Shown here: positions 15,455 through 22,954 of the stretch, one piece after another | Position numbering within the stretch: position 1 is the stretch's first letter | Layout of the letters: each line of letters opens with the position of its first letter | NCBI GenBank assembly: GCA_003476595.1 | Contig: DMTU01000063.1 | Location: 18,812-44,057, forward strand | From: Acidimicrobiaceae bacterium | GTDB lineage: Bacteria > Actinomycetota > Acidimicrobiia > Acidimicrobiales > Salinilacustritrichaceae | Direction of reading: 5' to 3' | DNA: 25,246 nucleotides | Position numbers and translations under genes: made by a program | Notes under the pieces: model-generated | Databases searched by the model: none | What the model saw: only the letters and a program-made list of their open reading frames with translations | What the model was told of the DNA's origin: nothing

Positions 15455-16528
15455 ATGTTGGACCGCCTGGAGACGCTCGAGCGCGAGTACGCCGAGCTGC
15501 AGGCGCGCCTCGGCGATCCCGAGCTGATCGCCGACCAGACCCGCTACACGCAGGCGACCCGGCGCTACAGCGAGCTCGAGGACATCGTCGACGTCGGCGG
15601 CCGTCTGCGCGCCGCGATCGGCAACGCCGAGACGGCTCGCGAGCTGTCGAAGGAGTCCGAGGGCGACGACAAGGAGCTGTTCCGGGCCGAGGCCGAGGAG
15701 GCCGAGCTCGAGGTGGGGCGCCTCACCGAGGAGCTCAAGCTGCTGCTCCTGCCGAAGGACCCGAACGAGGGCCGCAACGTGATCGTGGAGATCCGCGGGG
15801 CCGAGGGCGGCGAGGAGGCGAACCTTTTCGCCAAGGACCTGTTCGAGATGTACCAGGGCTTCGCCCAGCGCATGGGCTGGACCCTCGAGGTCATGAACAC
15901 CGACTGGTCCGACATGGGCGGCTACAACGAGATCACCTTCGTCGTGAAGGGGGCCAACGCCTGGACCCGCATGAAGCACGAGGGCGGCCCGCACCGCGTC
16001 CAGCGCGTGCCGGTCACCGAGGCCCAGGGCCGCATCCACACCTCGTCGGCCACGGTCACCGTGCTGCCCGAGATCGACGACGTCGAGATCGACATCGACG
16101 AGAAGAACGACCTCGAGATCCAGGTGTACCGGTCCTCGGGGCCCGGCGGGCAGTCGGTCAACACCACCGACTCCGCCGTGCGCATCACCCACAAGCCCTC
16201 GGGGCTCGTGGTGTCGATGCAGGACGAGAAGAGCCAGCTCCAGAACAAAGCCAAGGCCCTGCGGGTGCTGAAGAGCCGGCTCTTCCAGCTGGAGGAGGAG
16301 CGCCAGCGTGCCGAGCTGTCGTCGGCCCGGCGCGACCAGGTGGGCGGTGGTGGCCGCAGCGAGAAGATCCGGACCTACAACTACAAGGAGAACCGGATCA
16401 CCGACCACCGCATCGGGCTCACGCTCTACAAGCTCGACAAGGTCCTCGCCGGCGACCTCGACGACGTGTCCGATGCCCTCGTCCAGGAGGAGCAGGCCGA
16501 GCGCCTCGCCGACGCCACCGCCGGCTGA
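15455..16528 (+). CDS. prfA: Peptide chain release factor 1
   Basis: A protein of 357 residues that reads UAA and UAG stop codons and triggers peptide release. The PxT codon-recognition tripeptide is present as PVT in [16 protein letters not shown], which separates RF1 from RF2. The catalytic loop is [20 protein letters not shown] with the GGQ motif. The N-terminal coiled coil begins [21 protein letters not shown]. Length is normal. The Gln of GGQ is the target of PrmC, whose gene lies downstream beyond the inserted sigma-factor pair. The ATG follows TAGCCT by 7 bases. Confidence 0.97.
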   Translation: MLDRLETLEREYAELQARLGDPELIADQTRYTQATRRYSELEDIVDVGGRLRAAIGNAETARELSKESEGDDKELFRAEAEEAELEVGRLTEELKLLLLPKDPNEGRNVIVEIRGAEGGEEANLFAKDLFEMYQGFAQRMGWTLEVMNTDWSDMGGYNEITFVVKGANAWTRMKHEGGPHRVQRVPVTEAQGRIHTSSATVTVLPEIDDVEIDIDEKNDLEIQVYRSSGPGGQSVNTTDSAVRITHKPSGLVVSMQDEKSQLQNKAKALRVLKSRLFQLEEERQRAELSSARRDQVGGGGRSEKIRTYNYKENRITDHRIGLTLYKLDKVLAGDLDDVSDALVQEEQAERLADATAG

Positions 16529-16545
16529 CCCCTGGTGCCCGGGCG

Positions 16546-16582
16546 CCGCCACCCCCGAGGGAACTGGCAGCGGCCACGGAAC
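16546..16582 (-). terminator. Hairpin after the sigma-factor operon, copy 2 of the repeated element
   Basis: On the minus strand, directly after the TGA at 16584-16586, CCGCTGCC (16573-16566) pairs with GGTGGCGG (16553-16546), using two G-U pairs. The stretch 16559-16582 matches 15364-15387 in inverse orientation at 23 of 24 bases. The plus-strand RNA would have two mismatches, so it fits the minus-strand operon better. Confidence 0.55.
16559..16582 (-). repeat. 24-bp dispersed repeat, copy 2
   Basis: Inverse copy of 15364-15387 with a single difference (C for T at the tenth base). It begins one base after the stop codon of the minus-strand membrane protein gene. Confidence 0.85.
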
Positions 16583-16583
16583 A

Positions 16584-18113
16584 TCAGAAGCGCCAGGTGC
16601 GCTCGCCGCCGTCCGTCTGGAACGTGACGTCGATGCGGACGTCGCCCTTGACGTCGGTCACCAGCGCGATGAACAGCACGTGGTCGGACCCGGCGATGCC
16701 GCCGGTGGACACCTGCTCCGGCGTGAGCGACTCGCCGGTCGACCGGTCGGTGATCGTCACGCGCTGGACGTCGGTCCCCGGGGGGACGACGCCACCGAGC
16801 GCGAAGCCGCTCCCTGGCTCGCCGAGCCACATCAGCTGGACCGCGGGCGTCCGCAGGTCCCGCAGGGGATAGCCCGACCCGCTCGTGCCGTTGCCGGCCT
16901 CGACCTCCATCACCAGGTCCAGGGCGCTCAGCTCGTGCGACGTGATCGCGACGCGGGCCCGGGTGGCGGGGCTCTCGGCGAGGAGCTCGGCCACGCTCGG
17001 GGCCTCGGAGATCGGATCGAACCGCTCGTCGGGGAAGTCGAGCAGGGGATGGTCGGGGTCGGGCGGGAGGTCGGCCAGCACGCGCTCGTGCTCGGCCTCG
17101 GTGATCGGGGTCAGGTGAGCGTCCAGGAGCGGGACGATGTCCGCCGGGTCGCCGTGGAAGACCACCTCGACGAGGGTCCCGTCGGCTTCGAGCCATGACA
17201 GCTCGCCCTCGCTCCCGGGACCGATCCGGTTGTGGTGCGCCGATCGGCCACGGACCTGGAACAGCTCGGTCTCGGTGCCCATGGTGCGGCGGGCCTCCCA
17301 CCGTGCCTGGGGGTCCGGGCCCGACCCCCAGCCGATGACGAGGTCCCGCTCGTCGCTCGCGTGGTCGTACGCGATGCCGCTGCGACCGGTCGGGCCGCTC
17401 CCGGCGTAGGCGAGCATCGGCGAGAAGTCGGCGATGGGCCCCTGGTGCAGGAGCACGTGCCCGGGGAGCGCAGCGCTGCCGTCCCAGCCCTGCTCGACGG
17501 CCGCCCGTCCGATCGCGACCAGGCCATCCGCCTCCAGGTGGACCGAGGAGAGGAGGCGGACCTGGTCCCCCGTCGGCCAGGAGAGCTGCACCTGGGGGCC
17601 GAGGACGCGCAGGATCCCTTCGGCCCCACCGAGCTGCACCACCTCGCCGGGGAAGTCGTTGGCGCCGGAGGGGAGCACGCCGGTCAGCACGATCGGTGCG
17701 TCGGCGGCATCGGCCCCCTCGGGCAGGTGGGCCATCCAGTGCAGCTCGAGCGGGTCCGGGTCTCCTGGGTGGCGCGCCGTGTCGGGACCGAACGCCGCCC
17801 GGACCTCGTAGCCGAGGGCAGCGGGATCGGCGAGCGACAGCCGGGTGACGTCGGCGCCGGTCTCGACCGGGACGTCCCGGTCGGCGACCGTGCCCCGCTC
17901 GTCGTCCCGAGCGTCCAGCGACAGCCCGATCCCGACCAGCGCGACCACGATGAGGGCAGCGGCGACCAGCAGCGGCACCCACGGGCGCCGGCGACTGCGT
18001 CCGGCCTCGACGGGCCGGGGAGCGGGCTGGGCATCGACCAACCCGGCGTCGAGCGCGGTGACGGCTCGACGGGCCCGGCGATCCAGCGCCTCGAGCAGCT
18101 CGGTGTCCTCCAT
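16584..18113 (-). CDS. Single-pass membrane protein, probable anti-sigma-like regulator
   Basis: A protein of 509 residues. The short cytoplasmic part (1-43; MEDTELLEALDRRARRAV) is followed by one membrane segment (about 44-66) and an outer domain of about 440 residues. That domain has no motif I recognise; it contains SGANDFPGEVVQLGG, GSGPTGRSGIAYDH and GSGYPLRDLRTP. The gene begins at the base where the sigma-factor stop ends (TGATG), so the two are coupled, and membrane regulators commonly sit in this place. The cytoplasmic part has no HxxxCxxC zinc anti-sigma motif and is very short, so its role as anti-sigma factor is inferred from position only. GTG at 18116 is an alternative start. Confidence 0.65.
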   Translation of the reverse strand: MEDTELLEALDRRARRAVTALDAGLVDAQPAPRPVEAGRSRRRPWVPLLVAAALIVVALVGIGLSLDARDDERGTVADRDVPVETGADVTRLSLADPAALGYEVRAAFGPDTARHPGDPDPLELHWMAHLPEGADAADAPIVLTGVLPSGANDFPGEVVQLGGAEGILRVLGPQVQLSWPTGDQVRLLSSVHLEADGLVAIGRAAVEQGWDGSAALPGHVLLHQGPIADFSPMLAYAGSGPTGRSGIAYDHASDERDLVIGWGSGPDPQARWEARRTMGTETELFQVRGRSAHHNRIGPGSEGELSWLEADGTLVEVVFHGDPADIVPLLDAHLTPITEAEHERVLADLPPDPDHPLLDFPDERFDPISEAPSVAELLAESPATRARVAITSHELSALDLVMEVEAGNGTSGSGYPLRDLRTPAVQLMWLGEPGSGFALGGVVPPGTDVQRVTITDRSTGESLTPEQVSTGGIAGSDHVLFIALVTDVKGDVRIDVTFQTDGGERTWRF

Positions 18114-18640
18114 CACGACTCCTCCAGCTCGTCGCGGAGCAGCTCGGCGAGCGCCATTCGGCCCCGGTGCAGGTGGACCTTGACGGTGCCCTCGGCGATG
18201 TCGAGGATGCCGGCGATCTCGGACACGGGCAGGTCCTCCAGGTAGTGGAGCGCCACGGCCTGGGCCTGGCGCTCGGGCAGCGAGCGCAGCGCGGACCAGA
18301 ACGCGTCGTCCGGCGGCAGCTCGTCGCGGTGGACGCCGTCGGTGGGGACGCGAGCCAACGCCCGTCCCTCCGCGGCGCGTCGACGGGCGGCCGAGGTCGC
18401 CGCGTTGAGCAGCACCCGACGGGTGAAGCCGCCGGGCGACTCGTAGCGACGGACCCGGTCCCAGTCCCGGTGCACGGCGAGCATGGCGTCCTGGACGAGC
18501 TCCTCGGCGAGGTCGCGGCGCCCGGTCAGGGTCCAGGCGAGGCGGACGAGCGGTCGGTGCTCGCGGCGGTAGAGGACCTCGAACGTTGAGGCGCCACCGT
18601 CGAGCACGACCACGGTCGGGTCGGGCACCTCGCTGCTCAA
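18113..18640 (-). CDS. ECF-type RNA polymerase sigma factor
   Basis: A sigma-70 family protein of 175 residues. Region 2 runs from FEVLYRREHRPLVRLAWTLTG through LAEELVQDAMLAVHRDWDRV to FTRRVLLNAATSAARRR. Region 4 is LPERQAQAVALHYLEDLPVSEIAGILDIAEGTVKVHLHRGRMAL, with a clear helix-turn-helix. Regions 1 and 3 are absent, as in ECF factors. I chose TTG at 18640 because GGAGG lies 7 bases before it; the open frame upstream would enter prmC on the other strand. It would direct polymerase to a small set of promoters under an unknown signal sensed by the next gene. It is divergent from prmC. Confidence 0.88.
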   Translation of the reverse strand: MSSEVPDPTVVVLDGGASTFEVLYRREHRPLVRLAWTLTGRRDLAEELVQDAMLAVHRDWDRVRRYESPGGFTRRVLLNAATSAARRRAAEGRALARVPTDGVHRDELPPDDAFWSALRSLPERQAQAVALHYLEDLPVSEIAGILDIAEGTVKVHLHRGRMALAELLRDELEES

Positions 18641-18752
18641 CGCCGCACCTCCGGTTCCGTCGACTGCCTCCACACCCCACCACACGAACGAGGGCGTCCC
18701 GAGGTTTACCTGGCCGCAACACGAGCACTGCCAGAACGAGAAGGGGGGCTCG

Positions 18753-18758
18753 TAGGAT
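18753..18758 (+). promoter_or_regulatory. -10 box of prmC
   Basis: TAGGAT ends 11 bases before the ATG at 18770, giving a leader of only a few bases. No SD is seen. Confidence 0.35.
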
Positions 18759-18769
18759 CGGCTCGCTCC

Positions 18770-19627
18770 ATGGTCGCCGACACCGACACGACGAGCTGGG
18801 CCGAGCTGCACCAGCAGACCGTCGAGCGGCTGCGCGCCGCCGGCATCGAGAACGCGCCCAACGAGGCCCGTTGGATCATCGAGCGCGCCGCCGGCGACCC
18901 CTACCGCCTGGTGGCAGACAAGCCGGTCACCGTCCGCTCGCACCACCACTGGCGGCTCATGGTCGAACGGCGCGAGGCGGGTGAGCCGCTGCAGTACGTG
19001 CTGGAGCGCTGGCCGTTCCGTCGCCTCGAGCTCTTCGTCGACCGTCGGGTGCTGATCCCGCGTCCCGAGACCGAGGTCGTGGTCGATGCCGTCCTCGACG
19101 AGCACGCCCGGGTCGGGGGAGCCGTCGTGGACCTCGGCACCGGCTCCGGCGCCATCGCCCTGTCCGTCGCGTCGGAGCGCCCGGGCACCGAGGTCTGGGG
19201 CGTCGAGCGGTCACCGGACGCGCTGGCCGTGGCCCGGGCCAACTGCACCGGCCTCGGCCGCAGGGCCCGCACGGTGCGCCTGGTCGAGGGCTCGTGGTTC
19301 GCCGCGCTCCCCGACGAGCTGCGGGGCGAGGTCGGGGTCGTGGCGTCCAACCCGCCCTACGTCCCCGACGCGGCCGAGCTGCCCGACGACGTCGAGCGCT
19401 GGGAGCCGATCGACGCCCTGCGCGCCGGCGACGACGGGCTCGCCGACATCCGGGTCATCGTCGCCGAGGCGGCCGAGTGGCTCGCCCCCGGTGGCGCGCT
19501 CGTGGTCGAGCACGGTGACGACCAGGGACCGGCCACCCGTGCGCTGGCCGCCAGTGCCGGGTTCACCGAGATCCGCACCGGCACCGACCTCGCCGGCCGC
19601 GAGCGCTTCCTGGTGGCCCGGCGGTGA
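18770..19627 (+). CDS. prmC: Release factor glutamine N5-methyltransferase
   Basis: A protein of 285 residues. The N-terminal helical domain (ENAPNEARWIIERAAG...EPLQYVLERWPFRRLELFVDRRVLIPRPETEV) binds the release factor. The SAM-binding motif is VVDLGTGSGAIALSVASERPG. The catalytic motif is SNPPYVPDAAELPDDVERWEP, where NPPY contacts the target glutamine. It methylates the GGQ glutamine of RF1/RF2. Length is normal. The last four bases (GTGA) overlap the sua5 start, so the two are coupled. Usually prmC follows prfA directly; here the sigma/membrane-protein pair on the other strand separates them. Confidence 0.96.
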   Translation: MVADTDTTSWAELHQQTVERLRAAGIENAPNEARWIIERAAGDPYRLVADKPVTVRSHHHWRLMVERREAGEPLQYVLERWPFRRLELFVDRRVLIPRPETEVVVDAVLDEHARVGGAVVDLGTGSGAIALSVASERPGTEVWGVERSPDALAVARANCTGLGRRARTVRLVEGSWFAALPDELRGEVGVVASNPPYVPDAAELPDDVERWEPIDALRAGDDGLADIRVIVAEAAEWLAPGGALVVEHGDDQGPATRALAASAGFTEIRTGTDLAGRERFLVARR

Positions 19628-20241
19628 CCGCGCCCGTCCTCGCCGCGGACGACCCGGGTGCGGTCGAGCGCGCCGCCAAGTCGCTCCTCGGCGGTGGACT
19701 CGTGGTCCTGCCGACCGAGACGGTCTACGGCCTGGCCGCGCTGGCGTCCGACCCGGACGCGACCCGTGCCCTGTTCGAGCGCAAGGGCCGGGGGGCTGCC
19801 GTCCCGGTGGCGGTGCTGTGCGCCGACGCCGACCAGGCCCTGGCGCTGGCCGAGGCGGCCTCGCCGCTGGCCCGGGCGCTCGCCGCGGCCCACTGGCCGG
19901 GGCCGCTCACGATGGTCCTGCCCCGGCGTGCCGGCCTGCCGTGGGCGTTGGGGGAGCCGACCCACACCATCGGCCTGCGCTGCCCCGACCACGACCTGGT
20001 GCGCGCCCTCGCCGCCCGCGTCGGCCCGCTGGCCACCACCAGCGCCAACCGCCACGGCCAACCCACGCCGGCGTCCGCCACCGAGGCCGCCGAGCAGCTG
20101 CTCGGGCCGGTCGACCTGGTGCTCGACGGCGGCGCGCTCACCGGCATGCCATCCACCGTCGTCGACCTCACCGGTGCGCGTCCGCGCGTGCTGCGCCAGG
20201 GCGCGGTGGACATCGACGCGAGCGACGCGCCGGACGCCTAG
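19624..20241 (+). CDS. L-threonylcarbamoyladenylate synthase (Sua5/YwlC/TsaC)
   Basis: A protein of 205 residues that makes threonylcarbamoyl-AMP from threonine, bicarbonate and ATP, the first step of t6A37 modification of ANN-reading tRNAs. The motifs LPTETVYGLAALASD, ERKGRG, WPGPLTMVLP, TTSANRHGQPTPA and MPSTVVDLTG follow the family order. The KGRP segment reads KGRG. It has only the YrdC-like domain; the extra C-terminal Sua5 domain is missing, so it is TsaC-sized. The GTG start lies in the prmC stop overlap. A TAGCCT motif overlapping its stop codon could be the promoter of the next gene. Confidence 0.95.
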   Translation: MTAPVLAADDPGAVERAAKSLLGGGLVVLPTETVYGLAALASDPDATRALFERKGRGAAVPVAVLCADADQALALAEAASPLARALAAAHWPGPLTMVLPRRAGLPWALGEPTHTIGLRCPDHDLVRALAARVGPLATTSANRHGQPTPASATEAAEQLLGPVDLVLDGGALTGMPSTVVDLTGARPRVLRQGAVDIDASDAPDA

Positions 20242-20270
20242 CCTCCCGGGCCGACCACACCTCGAGGGAG
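20239..20270 (+). promoter_or_regulatory. -10 box and SD of the cyclic-nucleotide-binding protein gene
   Basis: TAGCCT (20239-20244) includes the stop codon of sua5. GAGGGAG (20264-20270) lies 9 bases before the ATG at 20280. This gene therefore has a leader with an SD, unlike several neighbours. Confidence 0.4.
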
Positions 20271-20279
20271 CCGCCACCA

Positions 20280-20720
20280 ATGCCCGACATCGACCTCTCC
20301 ACCATCTCCTTCTTCTCCGGCTTCGACCGCGCCGCGCTCGACAAGATCGCCGCCATGGGCGAGACCGTGGAAGCCGAGAAGGGCGCGGTGCTCATGGAGC
20401 AGGGCGAGGTCGGCCGCGAGGCGTTCGTCGTCGTCTCCGGCGAGGTGCAGATCATCGTCAACGGCCACGTCGTCGGCACCGCCGGCCGCGGCTCGGTGCT
20501 GGGCGAGATGGCGCTGCTCGACCTGCGTCCCCGCTCGGCCACGCTGGTCGCGCTCACCGACGTCGAGCTCATCAGCTACGCGTCCAAGCAGTTCCGCCAG
20601 ATCGTCGACGAGATGCCGGCCGACGCCCGCGCCGCCCTCGACGAGCGCGACGAGCGCTTCCGGGCCGAGAACCTCGAGATCGGCTTCGACGACGAGCGGC
20701 CCCGCCCACCCGGCCACTGA
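20280..20720 (+). CDS. Stand-alone cyclic nucleotide-binding domain protein
   Basis: A protein of 146 residues that contains just a CAP/CNB domain. ISFFSGFDRAALDKIAAMGETVEAEKGAVLMEQGE is the first part, FVVVSGEVQIIVNG the beta-roll, and GSVLGEMALLDLRPRSATLVALTD the phosphate-binding cassette with the Glu and Arg (GE...RSAT) that hold the cyclic nucleotide. No helix-turn-helix follows; the C-terminus is a charged helix (DERDERFRAEN) and an acidic/proline tail. It is therefore not a DNA-binding Crp by itself and may act by protein contact. It lies 38 bases after sua5 on the same strand. Ligand (cAMP or other) unknown. Confidence 0.88.
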   Translation: MPDIDLSTISFFSGFDRAALDKIAAMGETVEAEKGAVLMEQGEVGREAFVVVSGEVQIIVNGHVVGTAGRGSVLGEMALLDLRPRSATLVALTDVELISYASKQFRQIVDEMPADARAALDERDERFRAENLEIGFDDERPRPPGH

Positions 20721-20731
20721 CCCCAGCCCGC

Positions 20732-20779
20732 TTCTGGCCTACATCCGTGACCACCAGGTGGCGCCGATGCAGGCCAGAA
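20732..20779. terminator. Long imperfect hairpin between convergent genes
   Basis: TTCTGGCCT (20732-20740) pairs with AGGCCAGAA (20771-20779). Inside, CATC (20742-20745) pairs with GATG (20766-20769), and CCAC/GTGG close the top. It starts 11 bases after one stop and ends 16 bases before the other, so a two-way terminator is likely. Confidence 0.7.
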
Positions 20780-20795
20780 CGAGAGCTTCTGCGGG

Positions 20796-22283
20796 TCAGT
20801 CCAGGAGGCTGACCCGGCCCTCGGCGGTGCGGTGCACGCGCCGGCCGATGATGTCCTCGGCCACCATGGTGGCGAGGGTGTCGGCGTCGTCGGTGGTGCC
20901 CCAGGCGCGGCGGCCGTCGTCGAGCAGCATGGCGACGATGCCCTGCTCGGGCTGGCCGTCCTTGCCGTGCATCACCGTCCAGGTCTCCACCGTGGCCTCG
21001 CCGTCGTGGTCGGGTGCGACCTCGCGGGACGGCAGGGCATCGATCTCGTCCTGCGGGTGGGCGTGACGGAACCCCTCGGCCGGCGGCTCGGTGGAGTAGA
21101 TGCCGAAGGCGTGCTTGGTGAGGTAGCCGCCGTTGGCCCACACCAGGCCGGTGCTGCCCGGGTCGTCCCGCAGGGCGTCGACCATCGCGGCGATGGAGTG
21201 CATCACGTAGTTGTTCCACGGCCCGCCGGCGAAGCTCAGCCCGCCGGTGAGGGTGAGCTGGCGGTCGAGGTCGAGGCCGAGCTCGTCGGCGCCGACCTGC
21301 ACCGCCACCGGGAAGCACGAGTAGAGGTCGACGTGGTCGATGTCGTCGATGGTGAGGCCGGCCTCGGCCAGCGCGGCCCGGCCGGCGATGCCCACCGCGG
21401 GCGCGGTGTAGAGGGTGTCGCGGTGGGACACGTAGGGGTGCTCGTGCGCATCGGAGCCGGCCAGCGGGAACACCCAACGATCCCGGGGCACGCCCAGGCG
21501 CTCGGCCACCTCGACCGAGCACACCAGCACCGCAGCCGACTGCTCGACCGCGTTGTTGGAGTTCATCACCTTCGTGTACGGCATCCCGACCATGCGGTTG
21601 GTGGGGGAGGGGGTGACGATCTCCTCGGGGGTCATGGCCTCCTGGATCCAGGCGTGCGGGTTCTTCGCCGCGACCTCGGAGAACCGCGACCACAGCCCGC
21701 CGAGGATCGGCAGGTGCTCGTCCATGGTCCGGCCGAGGTGGTGGCGGCGGGCCTGCTCGAACATCGGGTACACCTGGATCGGCAGGAAGATCCCGAGGGC
21801 GGTCTCGGCCTCGTGGTTCATCTCGACCGCGGTGCCGATCTCCCGGGCCGGCTCGGTGCCCTCGGGCTCGGTGGTCCACGGCGGGTTCTCGCCGGCGGCG
21901 CGGTACTTGGAGCGGGTCCGCCACGACTCGGCGCCGGCCAGCAGCACGCAGGAGACCTCGCCCGCCTGGATGTCGAGCGCCGTCTGGTTCAGCAGCATCT
22001 GCGGGGAGTTGCCGCCCATGGCCGAGATGCCGCTGTCGACCGGGTGCCCGACACCGAGGCGCTCGGCCACCAGCGAGCCGGGATCGGTGTAGCGCCACGA
22101 CAGCAGCCCGACCGTGCGGACCGAGTCGATCGCGGCGGCATCGGTGACGGAGGCGTCCTCGAGGGCGGCCTGGCCGGCGACGACCATGAGGTCCACCGGC
22201 TCGAGCTCGGGCTCGCCGCGGTCGACGCGCTGGCTCCGCTGGCCGACGCCGATGATGACCGGGGTGCGGGGATCGAGCGACAC
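20796..22283 (-). CDS. Thiolase-family protein (acetyl-CoA acetyltransferase/SCP2-thiolase-like)
   Basis: A protein of 495 residues with a thiolase fold. TPVIIGVGQRSQR is the first strand and GLLSWRYTDPGSLVAERLG follows. SAMGGNSPQMLLNQTALDIQAGEVSCVLLAGAESW is the nucleophile-helix region. HVDLYSCFPVAVQ, GGLSFAGGPWNNYVMHSIAAM and WANGGYLTKHAFGIY form the C-terminal half. The place normally held by the acylated Cys reads GGNSPQ (S93), so a classic thiolase reaction is doubtful; related actinobacterial proteins are annotated as acetyl-CoA acetyltransferases or aldolase-like partners in steroid and lipid breakdown. The GTG at 22283 has GGAGG five bases upstream. A perfect palindrome just before the SD suggests control by a TetR-type repressor. 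No partner MaoC/DUF35 gene is adjacent. Confidence 0.85.
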   Translation of the reverse strand: MSLDPRTPVIIGVGQRSQRVDRGEPELEPVDLMVVAGQAALEDASVTDAAAIDSVRTVGLLSWRYTDPGSLVAERLGVGHPVDSGISAMGGNSPQMLLNQTALDIQAGEVSCVLLAGAESWRTRSKYRAAGENPPWTTEPEGTEPAREIGTAVEMNHEAETALGIFLPIQVYPMFEQARRHHLGRTMDEHLPILGGLWSRFSEVAAKNPHAWIQEAMTPEEIVTPSPTNRMVGMPYTKVMNSNNAVEQSAAVLVCSVEVAERLGVPRDRWVFPLAGSDAHEHPYVSHRDTLYTAPAVGIAGRAALAEAGLTIDDIDHVDLYSCFPVAVQVGADELGLDLDRQLTLTGGLSFAGGPWNNYVMHSIAAMVDALRDDPGSTGLVWANGGYLTKHAFGIYSTEPPAEGFRHAHPQDEIDALPSREVAPDHDGEATVETWTVMHGKDGQPEQGIVAMLLDDGRRAWGTTDDADTLATMVAEDIIGRRVHRTAEGRVSLLD

Positions 22284-22298
22284 GGGTACCTCCGAAGG

Positions 22299-22318
22299 AC
22301 TTGACCGAACGGTCAAGT
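22299..22318. promoter_or_regulatory. Palindromic operator, TetR type
   Basis: ACTTGACCG-AA-CGGTCAAGT is a perfect inverted repeat with 9-bp arms and a 2-base centre, 15 bases upstream of the thiolase start. A CATACT box abuts it on the minus strand, so a bound repressor would cover the start of transcription. The TTGACCG/CGGTCAA pattern is typical of TetR-family sites in actinobacteria. No tetR gene is in the window. Confidence 0.6.
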
Positions 22319-22359
22319 ATGGAGGAGTCGCGACCTCGGATGCCACATCGGGTCACCGG

Positions 22360-22365
22360 TAGCCT
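22360..22365 (+). promoter_or_regulatory. -10 box of the phosphatase gene
   Basis: TAGCCT, identical to the prfA box, is followed by 8 bases and then ATC at 22374. No ATG/GTG/TTG is in frame nearby. Confidence 0.4.
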
Positions 22366-22373
22366 CCGGCAGC

Positions 22374-22931
22374 ATCGACCCCTCCGCCGTCCGCATCCTC
22401 GTCGTCTGCACCGGCAACATCTGCCGATCGCCCATGGCCGAGGCCATGCTGCGCCAGCGCCTCGACGAGCGCGATGTCCCGGCCCAGATCACCTCGGCCG
22501 GCTTCGTCACCGAGGACCGTCCCGCGTCGCCCCCCGCGGTGGAGCTGCTGTCCGGGCGCGGCCTGGACCTGCGGTCGCACCGCAGCCAGCGGGTCACCGT
22601 CGACCACCTCGGCGACCCCGACCTGATCCTGTGCATGGAGCGCATGCACGTCCGGGAGGTCGCCGTCCTCGACCGGGACGCCTTCGAGTGCACCTTCACC
22701 CTCCCGGACCTGGCCCGCCGGGCCGAAGCCCACGGTCCGCGCCGCGACGGCGAGGGCGTGCGCGACTGGCTCCGGCGCATCGGAGCCGGGCGTCGGCCGG
22801 CCGACGTGCTCGGCGTCGCCCCCGAGGACGAGGTGCCGGATCCGTACGGCCGCCCTGCCGCCGCGTACCGTCGCACCGCCGAGACCCTCGACGAGCTCCT
22901 CGACGTCGTCGTCTCCCACCTGTTCCCCTGA
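22374..22931 (+). CDS. Low-molecular-weight phosphotyrosine/phosphoarginine phosphatase family protein
   Basis: The catalytic P-loop is VVCTGNICRSPMAEAM (C-x5-R: C12 and R18), and the general acid is in VPDPYGRP, both diagnostic of LMW-PTPs. TSAGF after the second strand and ILCMERMHVREV are also usual. At about 185 residues it is longer than the normal ~150; the extra part is around HGPRRDGEGVRDWLRRIGAG. No ATG, GTG, TTG or CTG exists in frame between the TGA at 22302-22304 and the P-loop, and the first ATG (22434) would remove the catalytic Cys. ATC at 22374, placed 8 bases after TAGCCT, is my best start; ATC at 22395 is another option. B. subtilis YwlE, found in a similar gene neighbourhood, is an arginine phosphatase; here the substrate is open. 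Confidence 0.8.
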   Translation: MDPSAVRILVVCTGNICRSPMAEAMLRQRLDERDVPAQITSAGFVTEDRPASPPAVELLSGRGLDLRSHRSQRVTVDHLGDPDLILCMERMHVREVAVLDRDAFECTFTLPDLARRAEAHGPRRDGEGVRDWLRRIGAGRRPADVLGVAPEDEVPDPYGRPAAAYRRTAETLDELLDVVVSHLFP

Positions 22932-22954
22932 TCCACCTCGACCCGGAGCCCCCA

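Noticed and set aside
18730..20784. 12-base match GCCAGAACGAGA at 18730-18741 and 20773-20784
   Set aside because: Several shared 12-mers are expected by chance in 25 kb, and no longer similarity or common structure surrounds them.
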